64,000 bases of DNA from Centroberyx gerrardi (Eukaryota; Chordata; Actinopteri; Beryciformes; Berycidae). Where the stretch lies: NCBI RefSeq assembly GCF_048128805.1, contig NC_136000.1:13920854-13984853 (forward strand), written 5' to 3'. The translations under genes were made by a program, and so were the position numbers. The notes beneath the pieces were generated by a model, which saw nothing but the letters and a program-made list of their open reading frames with translations, was not told where the DNA came from and ran no database searches. Within the stretch, counting starts at the first letter, position 1; every line of letters begins with the position of its first letter. Below are positions 22,601 through 35,598 of the stretch, one piece after another.

Positions 22601-24125
22601 AGTATCACCATTGAATGATCATGTTCAAAGTAGCTTCTAATATTTTACACAAACAATTGCTTCTGATCATTAGTTTTTGCCTACAACTCACCTTCAGAGT
22701 GAGTATTTATATAGGCCACACACTCTACAACAACTTCAAATGATTTATTAAGCTGCACATGGTGTGTCATGGTACATTAAAAAAATGTCCTAACAGTTAT
22801 GATGGCCCAGGAATAGAAAATCTGTTCCACCTAGTCATAACACAATACATTCCTATTTTTTCTTTACAATGTGCTGTATGCATCTACTCATTTAACATTG
22901 AACTTCAGAGGCAGGAAAGGGATGAAATGTTGCAATCAGAGATATGTCAACACTGAAATGTGATCCAACTTTTACATTTACTGTGCCCATAAATAGAACA
23001 CCCTTAAGAGTAATCCTTTTGATCCCCTCATAAAAGTGATTTAATTTCACCTTGGATGCATCTTTCCAGAAATGGACGAGGTGACCGGGCATTCAGTGCT
23101 ATTTGGGGTTTGGATTTTATGGTGTTATTGATAAGTGCACCCCTGGCTGTCGCCTCCTGGTAAACAGCAGTGTGCCTGTGCTATAAATATCTCTGCCCAG
23201 GAGCAGCCCCTTTTCCTTCTCCCTATTTATAACCTCCCTCAATGACTACTAGTGTCTATTTTTACGCAAGCATTTGGCATGGCTTCTTACTTCCTTCTTC
23301 TTAAATAAATATTATAGCAATCTTGGCAGTGACATCTGAAAAGTAATATTAAGGGGCATTTTACATAATTCTCTGGAGTACAGTCAGTTGATAACTATGT
23401 ATGTCTAAATGGATATGCTATTTATAGTAGTAATCATTGATAAACACTCCTTTATAGCTAAATATGACCTTTTCCCTTCATTTACTTGTACACATCCTCT
23501 CCGTCTGTATAGACTGCATTTGCATATTTCCTGTCTTGAATTCCTAAATGATAGATTTACACAATTATTACAAATTACACAACATGATGCAGTAACATGA
23601 GGGCCAAAAAGGGAATGACAGCAGCAAGTTGATGCTTCTTTCTCCACAGAGCCTCTGGAACAGGTTGGAGAGTGGTGTGCACCGCGGCCATGTGCGGGCC
23701 TGCTCCAGGCCAGCACCTTTTTACACCCAAGGGACATGAGCTGGACAGCTGGTGTGGAGTGTTTTTTGCGTGTGTAAGTGTGTGTGAGAAAGAGTGTGTG
23801 AGAGAAATGGGGGGCTCGTGCAGAATGTGTCAGACGGGGGGCAGATGGGCCGCAGCAGGCAGAGGAAGGTCTTAGGGACAGAGTGAAGAATGATTTTGGA
23901 CAAAAGGCACGACGGCTGGCTGAATAGGTAATGACTGCAGACAATCTGATGGATAACAATGGCATTGTGATAGACCACTCATGGGGTACATGGGAAACAA
24001 GCAGGATGGGTTGCAGGGGTCTGATCAGCTGGACTGCTGTCACAGGGAAAGGGTATCAATTAGAGTAAGTATGGCTTTTGTGTGTCCGTATGGGAAAACC
24101 TTAAGAGTGTTATGAGAACACTGGA
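22601..24125. other. smad3-smad6 intergenic, smad3-proximal part
   Basis: No gene recognised. Open frames on the minus strand near 23.4-24.0 kb lack recognisable protein content or splice context. Any upstream smad3 regulatory elements would be here, but none can be identified from sequence alone. Confidence 0.6.
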
Positions 24126-24295
24126 TTTTTTTTGTAAAGATTTTTTTGGCTTTATCGGATACATGAAAGTGGGCAGAGACAGGAAAGACTGGAAGAAAGA
24201 GAGAGGAGGATGACATGCGACAAAGGTCCTGGGCCGGATTCAAACCCAGGATGTTGTGGTTACATCCTTCAGGCCACTGAGCCGTCAGGACGCCC
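24126..24295 (-). mobile_element. tRNA-derived SINE, copy B (most complete)
   Basis: Minus strand: a tRNA-like head with an A-box region TGACGGCTCAGTGG and a B box GGTTTGAATCC (consensus GGTTCGANTCC), then a body TTTGTCGCATGTCATCC...CTCTCTCTTT...CCTGTCTCTGCCC and a tail near GATAAAGCCAAAAAA. These are the internal RNA polymerase III promoter boxes of a tRNA-derived SINE. Confidence 0.8.
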
Positions 24296-24779
24296 AAACA
24301 CTAAATTCTGATCATAATCAAAGCACATAAAATTTGAAACTGTTTGTCCAGTTACAACCCCGGATCTGCTATCAACACCAACAGTCTGTGCTGAATAATA
24401 GCTTGCCAGCATATTGTATGATGAAAAGTTTCAGGGCAGCTTACATTTATCCTCTAGAAAACTATAATTGCCCCAGAAGCTAATTGCAGTGTGTTAGAAT
24501 AAGAAGTGGCTGTTCAGCCAAAGACTGCACAGCCCAATCAGGGTGGGGTCAGGTTCTCCCTACAATCTCTGCCTCCGTTTTAATCTGCCTTCACACTGCA
24601 AGCTGTTATCTATTGCTTGCAGCCATCAATCTCTCCCCAGACGGTGACACCTCCAAATCTGGGGCAGCAGTGACCTCCAGCCCCCCCTCCCCTTCTCCCT
24701 GCCCTAAACCAAAACACCCTCAAATCCTCGTCCTCTCACCTCAGACTTCCCTCCCTGCCTGCCTCCTCATTGTGTGTCC

Positions 24780-25232
24780 CTCTGTCCAGTATATTCAGTA
24801 TATACGAACCTCTGCCATCAGGAAGAAGACTCCGTGTGCCAAAGTGCAAATCAAACCGCTTGAAGCTATCGTTTGTTCCAGCCTCCATCAAGCTGCTGAA
24901 CTCTAGTGCTAAATCTTAGTGCAATAGAGCAATGTGCAATAAATACACAAGCACTTTAGCACTTAGCACTTTTGCACTTTAATTCCTACAGTTTCTTTTT
25001 AAGCCGTCATGTTGTCAATGTCAAATGTATAGTCAAATGTCTTTTTTATGTCTTTAAGATGTTTTTATGTGAAGCAACTGTCTAGCATCGTGTCAAACGC
25101 TTCTCATGTTTTTGTGATGTTTTTGTGATGTTTTTTATGTGAAGCAACGGACCGTAGCACTGTGCCCAAGACAAATTTCCCCTCGGGGACAATAAAGTTT
25201 ACTCTACTCTACTCTACTCTACTCTACTCTAC
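24780..25232 (+). mobile_element. LINE 3' end with (ACTCT)n tail
   Basis: One frame reads KSNRLKLSFVPASIKLLNSS then stop, the typical C-terminus of an L2/CR1-type LINE ORF2. It is followed by an untranslated region ending in CAAATTTCCCCTCGGGGACA, AATAAAGTTT and a (TACTC)n microsatellite at about 25199-25232. This layout (short C-rich 3' stem sequence plus a simple repeat) is characteristic of such 3' ends. The element is 5'-truncated. Confidence 0.65.
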
Positions 25233-26231
25233 CCTTTCCCTTCCCTTTAGCTCACATATCCCCTTTCCTCAGTTTCTGCTTCTCAGATCCCTCACGCATC
25301 TGATGGGCTGATATAAGTTTACTTTTCGTCTATGATACTATTAAGATGCTTCAGGGAATGTGAACTACAATCCTGTTTTCGTGCAATATGTATGATTCAT
25401 ACATTTATCCTGTTAAGTTGTCCAAAGTTGCAAACTCTAAATATAAGGTTGAGGCATATAATAAGTTTGATGTGCCACATTTTGTGAACAGTCCATTACA
25501 TTCACAATTTGGTACACTACATGAAATACAGCAACTAGCAACAATTAAGATAATGTATCACCACCTAGTGGCTTCCTTCCATTACTACAATATTTAATGA
25601 TTTCCATTCATACACAGAGGCAACTATCAGCAGCTTTTTGTGGACTTAAGGCTAATATTTTACATTGTATAAATATTGAATGTCCCAACTCTTAAATGTA
25701 ACATTCACAAATCTTAACTAATAGAAATAGGTTAAGTTTGGCTTTGTGTAAAATAGGTAATTCCCAAAATCCTGTTTTTTTTTTCTATTTCCATATCCTC
25801 CTTTCCTTATACAATTCAAACTTAGTCAGTGCAAGCAGCATTCATCTACATTGAATGTCTCCTCCCTACTAGGGATAACACTCACTGTAAGTATAATTTA
25901 TTAGGGAATCAGCACCATAGATTTATAGGCTATTCCATAAACACAATTTACATGTTTATTGTGAATAATGGCCCATAACAGCATTTACGTGATTCAGAGG
26001 CTTTGCAAAATATCTCCTCATCTTACATATGGATGGAATTCAGCACTTGGCCATGATTCATTAACTTTACCTCCAGGCTAAATGGCTTTGCACTGGGCCT
26101 GCACCTCAAGCACTTGGCCCTGTATTTGCGAAGGTAATCCCCCTCCTTGACTCCTTTATTAATATTTATTTCAGGAGTGGGCATTGTCATCATTAATGAT
26201 GGGCACAAAAGAAATATATATATATTTTTTT

Positions 26232-26232
26232 A

Positions 26233-26286
<54 letters not shown>
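26232..26286. repeat. (ATT)n microsatellite
   Basis: About 18 ATT units. Confidence 0.95.
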
Positions 26287-26288
<2 letters not shown>

Positions 26289-26883
26289 TCCTTTTATCAA
26301 TTTGGCAGACTAGGCAAAGTCTCTTAGAAAAAGAGACACATTGAAATAGCATTTTATTGAAGACAGACAGGGAAAGTTTTGATAATGAAAGTATGTTGCC
26401 TTTTATTGACAATGTTGCAGTCGTACAGTTTCTCATTATAACACTTAGCTTACCATCGATCAGACTTGATCATTTTTAGAACTTCCTCCGCAAAGCTTAC
26501 TTGTCATTTTTTGAAATCTGGTAAATACACTCTGTCACTCACACCACCACCAAAACTAATGATTGTGAAATTAGTTTCAGAGCAATCAGGAGCTCCCCTG
26601 CTAAGACCCACTGTATCCATATGCATGAAATTGCTTGTGTTAATACATGCTATGAATCGTGGGTAATGCAGTGAATAATTCTGACTGCACGCAATAATGC
26701 TATTTTCTATTAGATTGGGGACTGTTGTGAAGCTGGAGCCCTGTGGCAATATGCTTGTAAATGGCCATGTATGGATAATTAAGCATTACTCTTGAACATT
26801 AAAACTTGCTTATTTCAGAGAGCTGCAGGCAGTGGAGGTCTCTCATTGGACTCCAGCACTATTTTAGGTGTTAGTTTTTCCTC

Positions 26884-27003
26884 ATAATGTGTTCTCATTA
26901 GTATTAGTATTCCAGCAATTGTAAACTTTTTGATCGCTGTTATTGAATCCTGATAATGTGTTTTCATTAGTATGAGTATTCTAGCAGTTGTAAACTTTTA
27001 GAT
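26884..27003 (+). repeat. Direct duplication, two 51-bp copies
   Basis: Copies at 26884-26934 and 26953-27003 start ATAATGTGTTNTCATTAGTA and end GTAAACTTTT, differ at about six positions and are offset by 69 bp. Confidence 0.75.
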
Positions 27004-28657
27004 TTTTTTTATTATGCCATTCAGTAGCCCATATTCCAATTCTACACAAAGGTACTGCTGATACTGTCCTAGCTTCAATCTGCCTTTGGCACCTGACTAA
27101 AATGATTGTATTTTTTTTTTTTTATTTAGGAATCCAGTGATATTTAATAGCGCCTAAAGACGAAAAAATATATTAGTACATTCATTGTATGGCTTTTTAT
27201 TGTGTTCTCTTTTATGGTCTTCTGATCTTCCAAGCAATATGATGAAATATTAAGAAACTTTTAAATATTTTACCATGATCATTGTGTGTGAATATTTTAT
27301 AAGTGGAATCCAAATGTCTTATTATTTTGTTTGTATTTTGTCTATACATGTTTGTATAATATTAGGTAACAAATCACTGTTAACAAAATATTTAATATAT
27401 AGCAAGAGACAGTCTTGCACAGAGACTATTTCTGCATCCAACCCATATTTCTGTTATTCTGAGGAATGAGAAGCTGGTGCAAACTAACCTTCAGGCGCTC
27501 CATCTGAGCTGGCTGACCTGCATTAGCGATGGGAGGCCATGTTTCAGGGAAGTAAATAAACACATACCAACACAGCGTTGGACAATGACAGGAGAGACCA
27601 GTCCTCTCCCTCAGCTGTTGTGTTTGGGTAAACCTCCTCTGCATCATTTTTCTCTTCTGCTCCAGCAGTCCCAGTCTCTGCCCACCATCCGCCCCACAGG
27701 GGGTTAATAGCACATCATACTGTACCTGCGGGCCTGCACCGCTGAGCCGAGATGAGCACGAGTAGCAAGGTCAGAGACAGTCACACACTGTTACACAGTC
27801 ACATTGCCTATGAGGGAGAGTGGTGGGGGCAGCAGCAGGTGTGTGGTTAGCATGAGGAATTAGGATATGGTTTGAGATAATGCTGGCATGATTTGTTTGG
27901 ACTGTAGTTTGGGAAAGAATAAAAAATGTGTACAGACATAGTAGCACTGGATGAAAGACTACAAATGAAATAATGTAATTGCTGCATCATCTTTAGTTAT
28001 CTGTCAAATATGTGCTTGGAATCTTTGTCAGACTCAATAATGGATGCATATTGTGGCATAAGTGCAAGGGGAATGAGATGGGATTGAATCTAGGGGGGCC
28101 CAACCAGATGGGGATCCAACTGGCTTTCCTAAGATCCTAGAATTATGTGTCACGTAAAACTCTAAGCATTTTGTTTTTTAAATGAATTGAGATTAAAGTC
28201 TTTATGAAAACAAAATTCCAGCTCCCAACTCTCTGATCAAAATTGTACTAAAGGCTACTGTACATTTCTGTCTAACCAAAAACCTGTCAATTATTTGACC
28301 AAACATACTTCTGGGGTTGGCAGGGAGGTCTGTGGCTTACAGACATTTTCCTAGACACTGTGACTGGCCGTATGTCCCTGGGACAGCCCAAGGCCATTCC
28401 TGTCAGAGTGCTTCAGCAAGACATGTATTGTGAACTCTCACTGTACAGTGACACTTGTTTGGTGTTTTTGGCAAAGTACTCTTATCCTTTTGGATTTCAT
28501 ACTGTATGAACACTGTATGATTATGAGATTAATGTACAGATAGTCAGCTTTATTTTTTTTTGTCTATTTCATTCACATTTAATCTACAATACGTTACAAT
28601 AAGTAGAAGGTGTCTTCATTTCAAGGTGCCACAACTATATGAAGGTTATCTTTATTT

Positions 28658-28687
28658 TCACCCCTATTAATTTTAATAGGGGTGAAT
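28658..28687. repeat. 30-bp perfect palindromic hairpin
   Basis: Arms TTCACCCCTATTAA and TTAATAGGGGTGAA are perfect reverse complements (14 bp) around a 2-base centre. Confidence 0.8.
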
Positions 28688-29822
28688 AGGGGTTTTCTTT
28701 TCTTGTATTTTCTGTGTAGATGAATCAATTGAATAAACCTAAACCATCTATAATGTCTATGGGGATTGCCTTCCCCCTAGCAGGTACTACCCATCACTCA
28801 TTAAAAATGCAATCTCATTATTATCTTTGTGATGAGGATGGAGTTTAATGTGGCTTGGAAGATGATTTAATGTGGCTTCAGGAAAAGAAAGCAATCAGGA
28901 TCGCTGGAGTCCTCAACAATAGTCTACATTTATCTATTGTGCATCGGCACATAGCCTCTGGTCAGTCCATACAGAGGCACAAAATAGAACTCAAATGATT
29001 CATTTTGGCACAGGTAGGCTCAGAAAAGTGAATTTCTACCAAACTGTAAGTTAGAGACAGTACGATTATAATAGGGGACCCAATATTACATGTTGTCAGG
29101 GGCCCCAGAATTCACTATAGAGCCCAATGGTGCAGGATTTTTTTTACCTCACCACTATGAACAGCTCCAGGGGAAAGATGTGATTTTATTTTCTAATGAA
29201 TGCCAACAAACACTGACCAACCGATAATAAAATGCAATGTGTAACAACAGTGACATTCTTTCCCCACACCAGCTTCTTCAAAGTATGGTATCATTATCAG
29301 TTTAATACCGGAGTATAAGATGACTTTTCCGCAACAAATGTATATGTATGTGTATAAAACTGTTATCTATGTGAATGGCATGATAACATTAGCAGAAGAC
29401 AGAGACAGAAGCGAGTGTGAAAGCGGAGCGGTGGAGTAGCAGTGGAGAGAGGCATGTGGACCAGGATCACTGCTTCATTAAATACACAACATAGCTCCGA
29501 TGCCTGTGCTCTTTCAAATCCATATGTAAACCATTTCCTCCCTCCTCCTCTCTCACTCTTAAAACCTCCGGCTCATTAGTGTTGCCTTTATGACATGGCT
29601 TTACCTAAATGCCGTGGATTTTTCCATTCCCTTTCTGGCCCACTCTCAGGCTAAGACTGTGCTCAGTAGCTAAAAGAGCGCCCATGAAGACATTTTCTTG
29701 CTTAAGCAGCATTCCTCCGCTGTGGTTGCAGCTTTTATGCTTAAGCCCCAACACTTGGTCTTAAGCTTTGTAATGCATTGCACTCCATTTGTTGTGAATT
29801 TAAACCAAAAAGAGTATCACTT

Positions 29823-29956
29823 GGGTGTCCGGGTGGCTCATTTAGTCCTAGGTGATGTCCTTGGTTCAAATCCAGCCTTTGACCTTTTTTGCATGTCATC
29901 CCCTCTCTCTGTAGACTGTCCGGTAAAGCAGAAATACCAAAAATATAATGACTAAA
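29823..29956 (+). mobile_element. tRNA-derived SINE, copy C
   Basis: Plus strand: GGTGGCTCATTTAG (A-box region), GGTTCAAATCC (B box), then CATGTCATCCCCTCTCTCT and a tail GTAAAGCAGAAATACCAAAA. Same family as copies A, B and D, opposite orientation, shorter in the body. Confidence 0.7.
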
Positions 29957-30085
29957 AAAACAGTATCACTTGATAAGGCCATGATAAGCATGGCAGTTAT
30001 AATGATACTTGTTCAAAGTGACATGATTAAACAGCAGCCTTTCAGAAAGAGTATAAAAGCAAGGTGACAACCTGCCTCTAGCCCC

Positions 30086-30187
30086 CTCCTCTCCTCTCCT
30101 CTCCTCTCCTCTCCTCTCCTCTCCTCTCCTCTCCTCTCCTCTCCTCTCCTCTCCTCTCCTCTCCTCTCCTCTCCTCTCTCCTCTCCC
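30086..30187. repeat. (CTCCT)n polypyrimidine tract, about 100 bp
   Basis: About 20 CTCCT units with near-perfect period 5. All pyrimidine on plus and all purine on minus, so it can form triplex DNA. Long RGEER-type open frames on the minus strand are by-products. Confidence 0.95.
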
Positions 30188-30401
30188 CCAGTGCAGGCTA
30201 GCTGGTCCCCTGTAACCCTGCCTCCGTGAGCCATTCTGTGCGCCCGTCCCCCAGGCTGAGAGGGGCGGACAGGATGCCTGGCTGCCTGGGCCTAATGAGG
30301 GGCTTCCTGGGACCCGAGACAAAGCCTGGGCTCATAGTGCCAATCGCTGTGGACGCCTTGCCACCCAACCCTCTCAATCTCATCACCCACACTTAGGCTG
30401 C

Positions 30402-30407
30402 GCACAC

Positions 30408-30450
<43 letters not shown>
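30402..30450. repeat. (CA)n microsatellite
   Basis: About 24 CA units with one or two CG interruptions. Confidence 0.95.
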
Positions 30451-30452
<2 letters not shown>

Positions 30453-31863
30453 GGCACACAGACTGCACACACAAAGAAAACACACACATAGACAACACAC
30501 TGCACACATACTGTTCACAAAGCTTACTTTCTGTATGTATTTCCTTTTGAAAACAGTTCCTTTTGAAAATGGACACTCAAATATTATTTCCTTCTAAGAG
30601 TACATCTGCTGCGACAATACAGATTAGGAACCACAAGGTGGCAGTGCGACACGGGTTTGAATGCTCTCCAAAATATGAAAGAGTAATTTCCTTCAAGTGC
30701 TGCCTCTGTCATAGTCACATATTAATATTATCATGATGACAAATTTAGAATCAGCAGAGAGAGTTCATCAACACAGTCTGTCAGGGCGGACAGAGATTAT
30801 GTTGCATCTTTAAAGTATCTGATATTTACTGGTACGCCTCGGTAGGATCATCCAAGATCATTTATGACACTCCAAAATCCCAAGATGTCATGTCTGTGAT
30901 GTTTCGTATGCACACAATAACATCCAGGAGGTAGACAGGCAGAGATAGAGGCAGAGGGCAGGAGAAGGACAGGCTGAGAGGGGGAGCAGAGACGACCGAA
31001 GGAGGGGGTGGAGGATCCAGTTTTCCAACTGGCTCCTGTATTTTATAGAAAGTGGTTTGGGGTGAGAAGTTTTTTCCTGTTTATCCATTCAGTGGAAAAT
31101 AATATCCTGTAAAAGCCAATAAGTTTCTGTCTTTGAACTCAATGAGAGTTTTTCTTCTCCATTGGCTTGGGCTCTTTGGGAGAAATGAGGGCGAGCCGTT
31201 TGACGAAGGACTTCCCAGCAACCGCCTCCAACCCTCCACACATGTTTCTGATAGACCTCCACAAGCCCCAGTAATCCGAGGGCAACTCATTCAGAGAGAG
31301 GGAGAGACAAAAAAAAAGGAGGGGGTTGAGTGAGAAGGAAGAGAAGGAGATAGGAGGGAAAGATGGACTAAAAAGCAGAGTGGGAGCAGGCCAAGCGGGA
31401 GGGAGGAGAGGAAAAAAGGAAACATTTTAGAGCGTGTATCTGCTATTTGCCTCTCCAGAGAATGCGCTGTAGACTTCTCAATTTGAAACGGCAGATTTGT
31501 TTGTTCTTTCTGGCCAAATCCTTGGTCTCAAGCCCATATATTTTCTTATAAATCTGGACCACACATTATCTGACACTTGGATTTTTCGATACAATCGGCC
31601 CATTTCTGGTGCCCCTGTCAGACTGAGAAAAGTTAGGGGAAGGGAGAGTAAGGGTTCAAATTTAAGTCTGACACATCCATACATTTATTTTCATTGTCCG
31701 TCTTTTAACTGACCAGAAATGATCTAAATCAGTTTTTCAAATAAAAAAAAAATCCTTGCTACTAGAGCATGGCTGGGACATGGCTGGACAACCACAGCAT
31801 CTTGGGGGAATGTGCTTTTATGTTGTTTTTTTTGCCCCTGCCTCTGAAAGACTGCATGTCACT

Positions 31864-31870
31864 GTGTGTA

Positions 31871-31916
<46 letters not shown>

Positions 31917-31918
31917 TA
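31864..31918. repeat. (TG)n microsatellite
   Basis: TG dinucleotides with TA/TT interruptions at the ends. Confidence 0.9.
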
Positions 31919-32203
31919 TGCTCCAATCAGTGTTCAGACTGAATCTATCAGAAGACTCAAATGTGCGTAACAGCAGCTACCAGCCTCTCAGAAAGAACAC
32001 CACACACGCCGCAGGTCTTGCCAGTGTCTTCAACACAATGTAATCCTTCATGCTTAATTTCCTCTCATCCCTCATAAATCACCCTGGAACCTGTGTGAAC
32101 TGACAAGCAAGTGTAAACACCTGTTGTGGTGCGTGTCACTATTTTAACGTGTGAGTAAATGTGAGTGAGTATCAGTGTGTAGTGTAGGGGTGGCAGGAGG
32201 GAG

Positions 32204-32236
<33 letters not shown>

Positions 32237-32242
32237 GGGGGG
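32204..32242. repeat. (GT)n followed by G run
   Basis: About 14 GT units ending in about ten G. Confidence 0.9.
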
Positions 32243-32439
32243 TAATGGGTAGAGTGGATCTATTCTGAGAAGCTGGCTAGGAGAGAGGAGGGGGATGGAC
32301 TGTGAAATCAAAAACAGCCCCAGCAGGCTACAAAGAAGCCTCAGCTGGAATAACTCACTCACAAAAGTTACTCTGCTCTCCTGAGCGCAGGCAGGCTGGC
32401 TCATCCCCAAACACGGGACAACAGATTCATCCAGCAGTG

Positions 32440-32486
32440 CTCCTCTCCTCTCTTCTCCTCTCCTCTCCTCTCCTCTCCTCTCCTCT
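32440..32486. repeat. (TCCTC)n tract
   Basis: Second polypyrimidine repeat with the same 5-bp unit as at 30.1 kb, continuing into TCCTA units. Confidence 0.9.
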
Positions 32487-33558
32487 GCTATCCTATCCTA
32501 TCTTCTCCATCTATACCCTCAAACACAAAGGGGGACATACTACTGTTGCACTTTAAAACAATATTATCAGAGGAAGACAAAAGCAAAGCAGTATATTACA
32601 GTAAGAATTACCATGGATGAAGTCTACACTGTATATCCTTGTTGTTGCAGTACAACCTCTGGCCCTCTAAAAGTCTTGGATCAATTGGCTGCAATGGAGA
32701 GCATTGGAACACTAAAACAGCTTTTTAAATCTGACTTTTGGATCTGTACAAACTGAAGATTCCACTTTTATTCAATCTACCTGTATCCATTTACATACTG
32801 CTTATGCATATGTCATTGTGTAATCACTCTGTGTGGCTAGCACATATTCATATTGACTGTATACTCAATGTATACTCAATAGTGGATACATTTGATATGG
32901 GACTGTGTGTAATAGCAGTTATTGCAATATGATTACGACTCACTGTTAACTGACACAATTTTGCTACACTACTGACACAATGTTTACATTGTACATATAC
33001 AAGTGTACAAGGAATAAGTTAGCATAATGTTCTAATTAAACTGCAACAACATGCAAAGAGTGTTGATTATGGCATACTGAGCAGGGTCAAACCAAGTCAA
33101 ATGTTGGCCTCTTCTCTGAGTAAGAGAAGGAGAATGAGGTCAGTAACAACACAAACAAGAGATTGACACGGTTGCCTAAGGTACGAAATAAAGTAAGGTA
33201 TCTGAGTGTGTTCAAATGTGCATGTGTGTGTGAGGATGGGAGAGTGCGTGTGCACATGGCTGTGTTTAGGGCCTAGAGGCTTGTTTAGCTGACCTCAGTG
33301 AAAGCAAACCTCATGACAGAAGGTCTGGCATTGTCTGTGTGCCCGGGCTGCGCTGGAGCCAGACGGTCTGCCGGCCGCCAGCTTTGCTTGCTTATAACGG
33401 CTGAGAACATCCGATCCCCTTGGGGAGGACAGGAGGGGGGGCGGGGGGTGGGGGGGGTCTACTGCACCACTCGCCACTTTCCTCTCTGTCTTTATCTCTG
33501 CTCTTTAGACAAGGAACAAGCATTAGCCAGGTCATCAGCCAGCATGTTTATTATGTAT

Positions 33559-33603
33559 TTGTGTGTGTGTGTGTGTGTGTGTGCGTGTGTGTGTGTGTGT
33601 GTG
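33559..33603. repeat. (GT)n microsatellite
   Basis: About 22 GT units with one GC interruption. Confidence 0.95.
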
Positions 33604-35557
33604 AAAGAAAACAACAGTGGGGTAGAACAAGAAGAGGACAAGCTTGAAATACAAGGAGTTCAAATGGAAGATTCTCTCTCCATGACAACACAGAACACAC
33701 ACAAGGAAATAAAAGTAACGGAAGTAATTTCTCTTGTATTTGATCTGGCCCATCTTAGAGCGGCATTCCAATGCAGGTAATCACAGGGAGTCTAAGTGTT
33801 TCATTGATGAGTGTGTGTCCCTTTTATCCCGTCCAGTTCACTTCCACTAATTCATCTATCACGCAGAGAGGGGGGCTGAAGCTTTGTGGTCTGACAGAAA
33901 CAAATGGTCTCTAATCACCACCAGACGCCCATGTTCAACCATGACAGAAGACTTCCACTCCCTCCCAGAGTTGTGTGTGTGTATGCTGTCTGTTCACTGT
34001 GCCCATCCAACACACTCTTCACAGACTCCACACATGGCCCTCTAGGAGCACTGGCCATTCTTGAAAAGCCCAGGAAAGAAATATGGAACATTTTTTTATG
34101 TTTATACATTGCATAACTTTTGGGTGGAGTATTTTCCCCCCGGTGTTTCAAAATAGTAATGGTTCATTCTCTGTGCATAGTGTAAGGTGGAAAGCAAACA
34201 AGTGGCGGGAAGGTGGACGAGCGTTACCTCGGCCGGTCAGCTCACTGTTCAGAAGCCAGTGTGGGAACAGACAGCCATCTCCATGACTGCATGGAAAAAG
34301 GTAAAGCCAAGGCAAGAGCGAACACCGAGGCTCCCAGAGCACAGATTCATGCGCTGGGAGACAGAAAAGGAAGGACTGAAGGAGGTGAAGGAGGAGATAG
34401 AGAAACAGAACAAGAGGGTTCTGGCTCATTGTAGTGGTTAACATATTACAACTATACATTTCACAATTAAGCTGAAAGCCGGGGACAAGAAAGGAATGAT
34501 GGAAAATGAGAAATTGCTGCCTTTGTTGCTGTCAAAGTGAACTTGGTGGAATGCCAGAGTTAAGCACAGCCGGGGAGGTGATGAATGATCCTGATTTACC
34601 ATGGGACTGCTCAGAGCCAGAGCTAACTATAATCTGACAATCATATGTTACTGATGGGAATGGCCATCTTTAACATGAAATCACCCCCTGCATGAATATA
34701 GACCTACTGTAGAAACTGTCGAGGAATACTGCATTCCCCTTGAAGGATTTCTTCAGTTACAAATAATCGATGACTGCAACTGTCAATCAAAATTAGAGCA
34801 GTTAATGATTCTATTTTAACACTCATTGTATATTTCTTTTACACTGCCCATCTTCCTTTCGCACTGAACAAGAATTTATTTTCTTAACCTTTTTTTTTTT
34901 ACAATGTAAATCCTTGATAGCCGACAGTTTATCTTACGTGCTGGGAACAGTGAGCAGTCATCTGCTGCCCAGATTCCTGAGCCTGTGTCCGGTAGCCGGC
35001 TCCTCAGTACACACTTACAACACAGGACAAGGCCCAAACAATGCTGCACATCTGGGGCCTCAGCTGGCCAACAGCCACAAGCACTCCCCTCTCCTTCTCC
35101 CCTGGTGTACATTACAGCTCACTGTAAACGCACAGTTTCATACCTACAGCCTGAACCACAACTCACAGGGACTTTCTATGTGGGCAGAGGTCAAATCAAG
35201 TTTACACATAGCATGGGAAGAAAATCTTGCCTCAGTGCAAATCCTGGTTTGTTTGAAGATGTATCACAAGTATAGAATACCACTGATTTCCAGCACATCC
35301 TGACTGTCACATGCACCATGTAGCCAACATGAAGATTGTAAATCCTCAAGATGAAATGTTCAGATTCTCAGCCTCGACTTCATCCGTGCCTCCTTGATCT
35401 GTGGGAACGAGCAAATATCAGTCTCCAAATCAGCATGACGATCTTTGTTAACGGGCTCATCAAAGCTATCTGGTTGTTCACATCGCAGACAGAAACATAA
35501 AAGGGCTGTGGTATGTCACAAGAGTTGGAAGTATTTCATTTGCCATTGCAAGAGGAA

Positions 35558-35598
35558 ATAGAACAACTTTATTGTTGTTTACAATAAAGTTGTTCTAT
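35558..35598. repeat. Perfect 18-bp hairpin, 5-base loop
   Basis: Arms ATAGAACAACTTTATTGT (35558-35575) and ACAATAAAGTTGTTCTAT (35581-35598) are exact reverse complements around loop TGTTT. A/T-rich. The right arm carries AATAAA. Confidence 0.85.

Larger units (their letters stand above)
25233..29822. other. smad3-smad6 intergenic, A/T-rich part
   Basis: No gene recognised. Holds an (ATT)n microsatellite (26232-26286), an imperfect 51-bp direct duplication (26884-26934 and 26953-27003) and a 30-bp palindrome (28658-28687). Low-complexity A/T sequence predominates. Confidence 0.65.

Noticed and set aside
23405..24043. 212-codon minus-strand open frame upstream of smad3
   Set aside because: No recognisable family; the middle part is encoded by a TG/GA-rich simple stretch.
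30086..30187. CRISPR-like regular repeat
   Set aside because: Period-5 simple repeat with no spacers, in a vertebrate genome.
30013..30322. Open frames encoding repeated RGEER on the minus strand
   Set aside because: Direct by-product of the (CTCCT)n tract.
33298..33780. 160-codon open frame with a VCVCVCV run
   Set aside because: Driven by a (GT)n microsatellite; no domain outside it.
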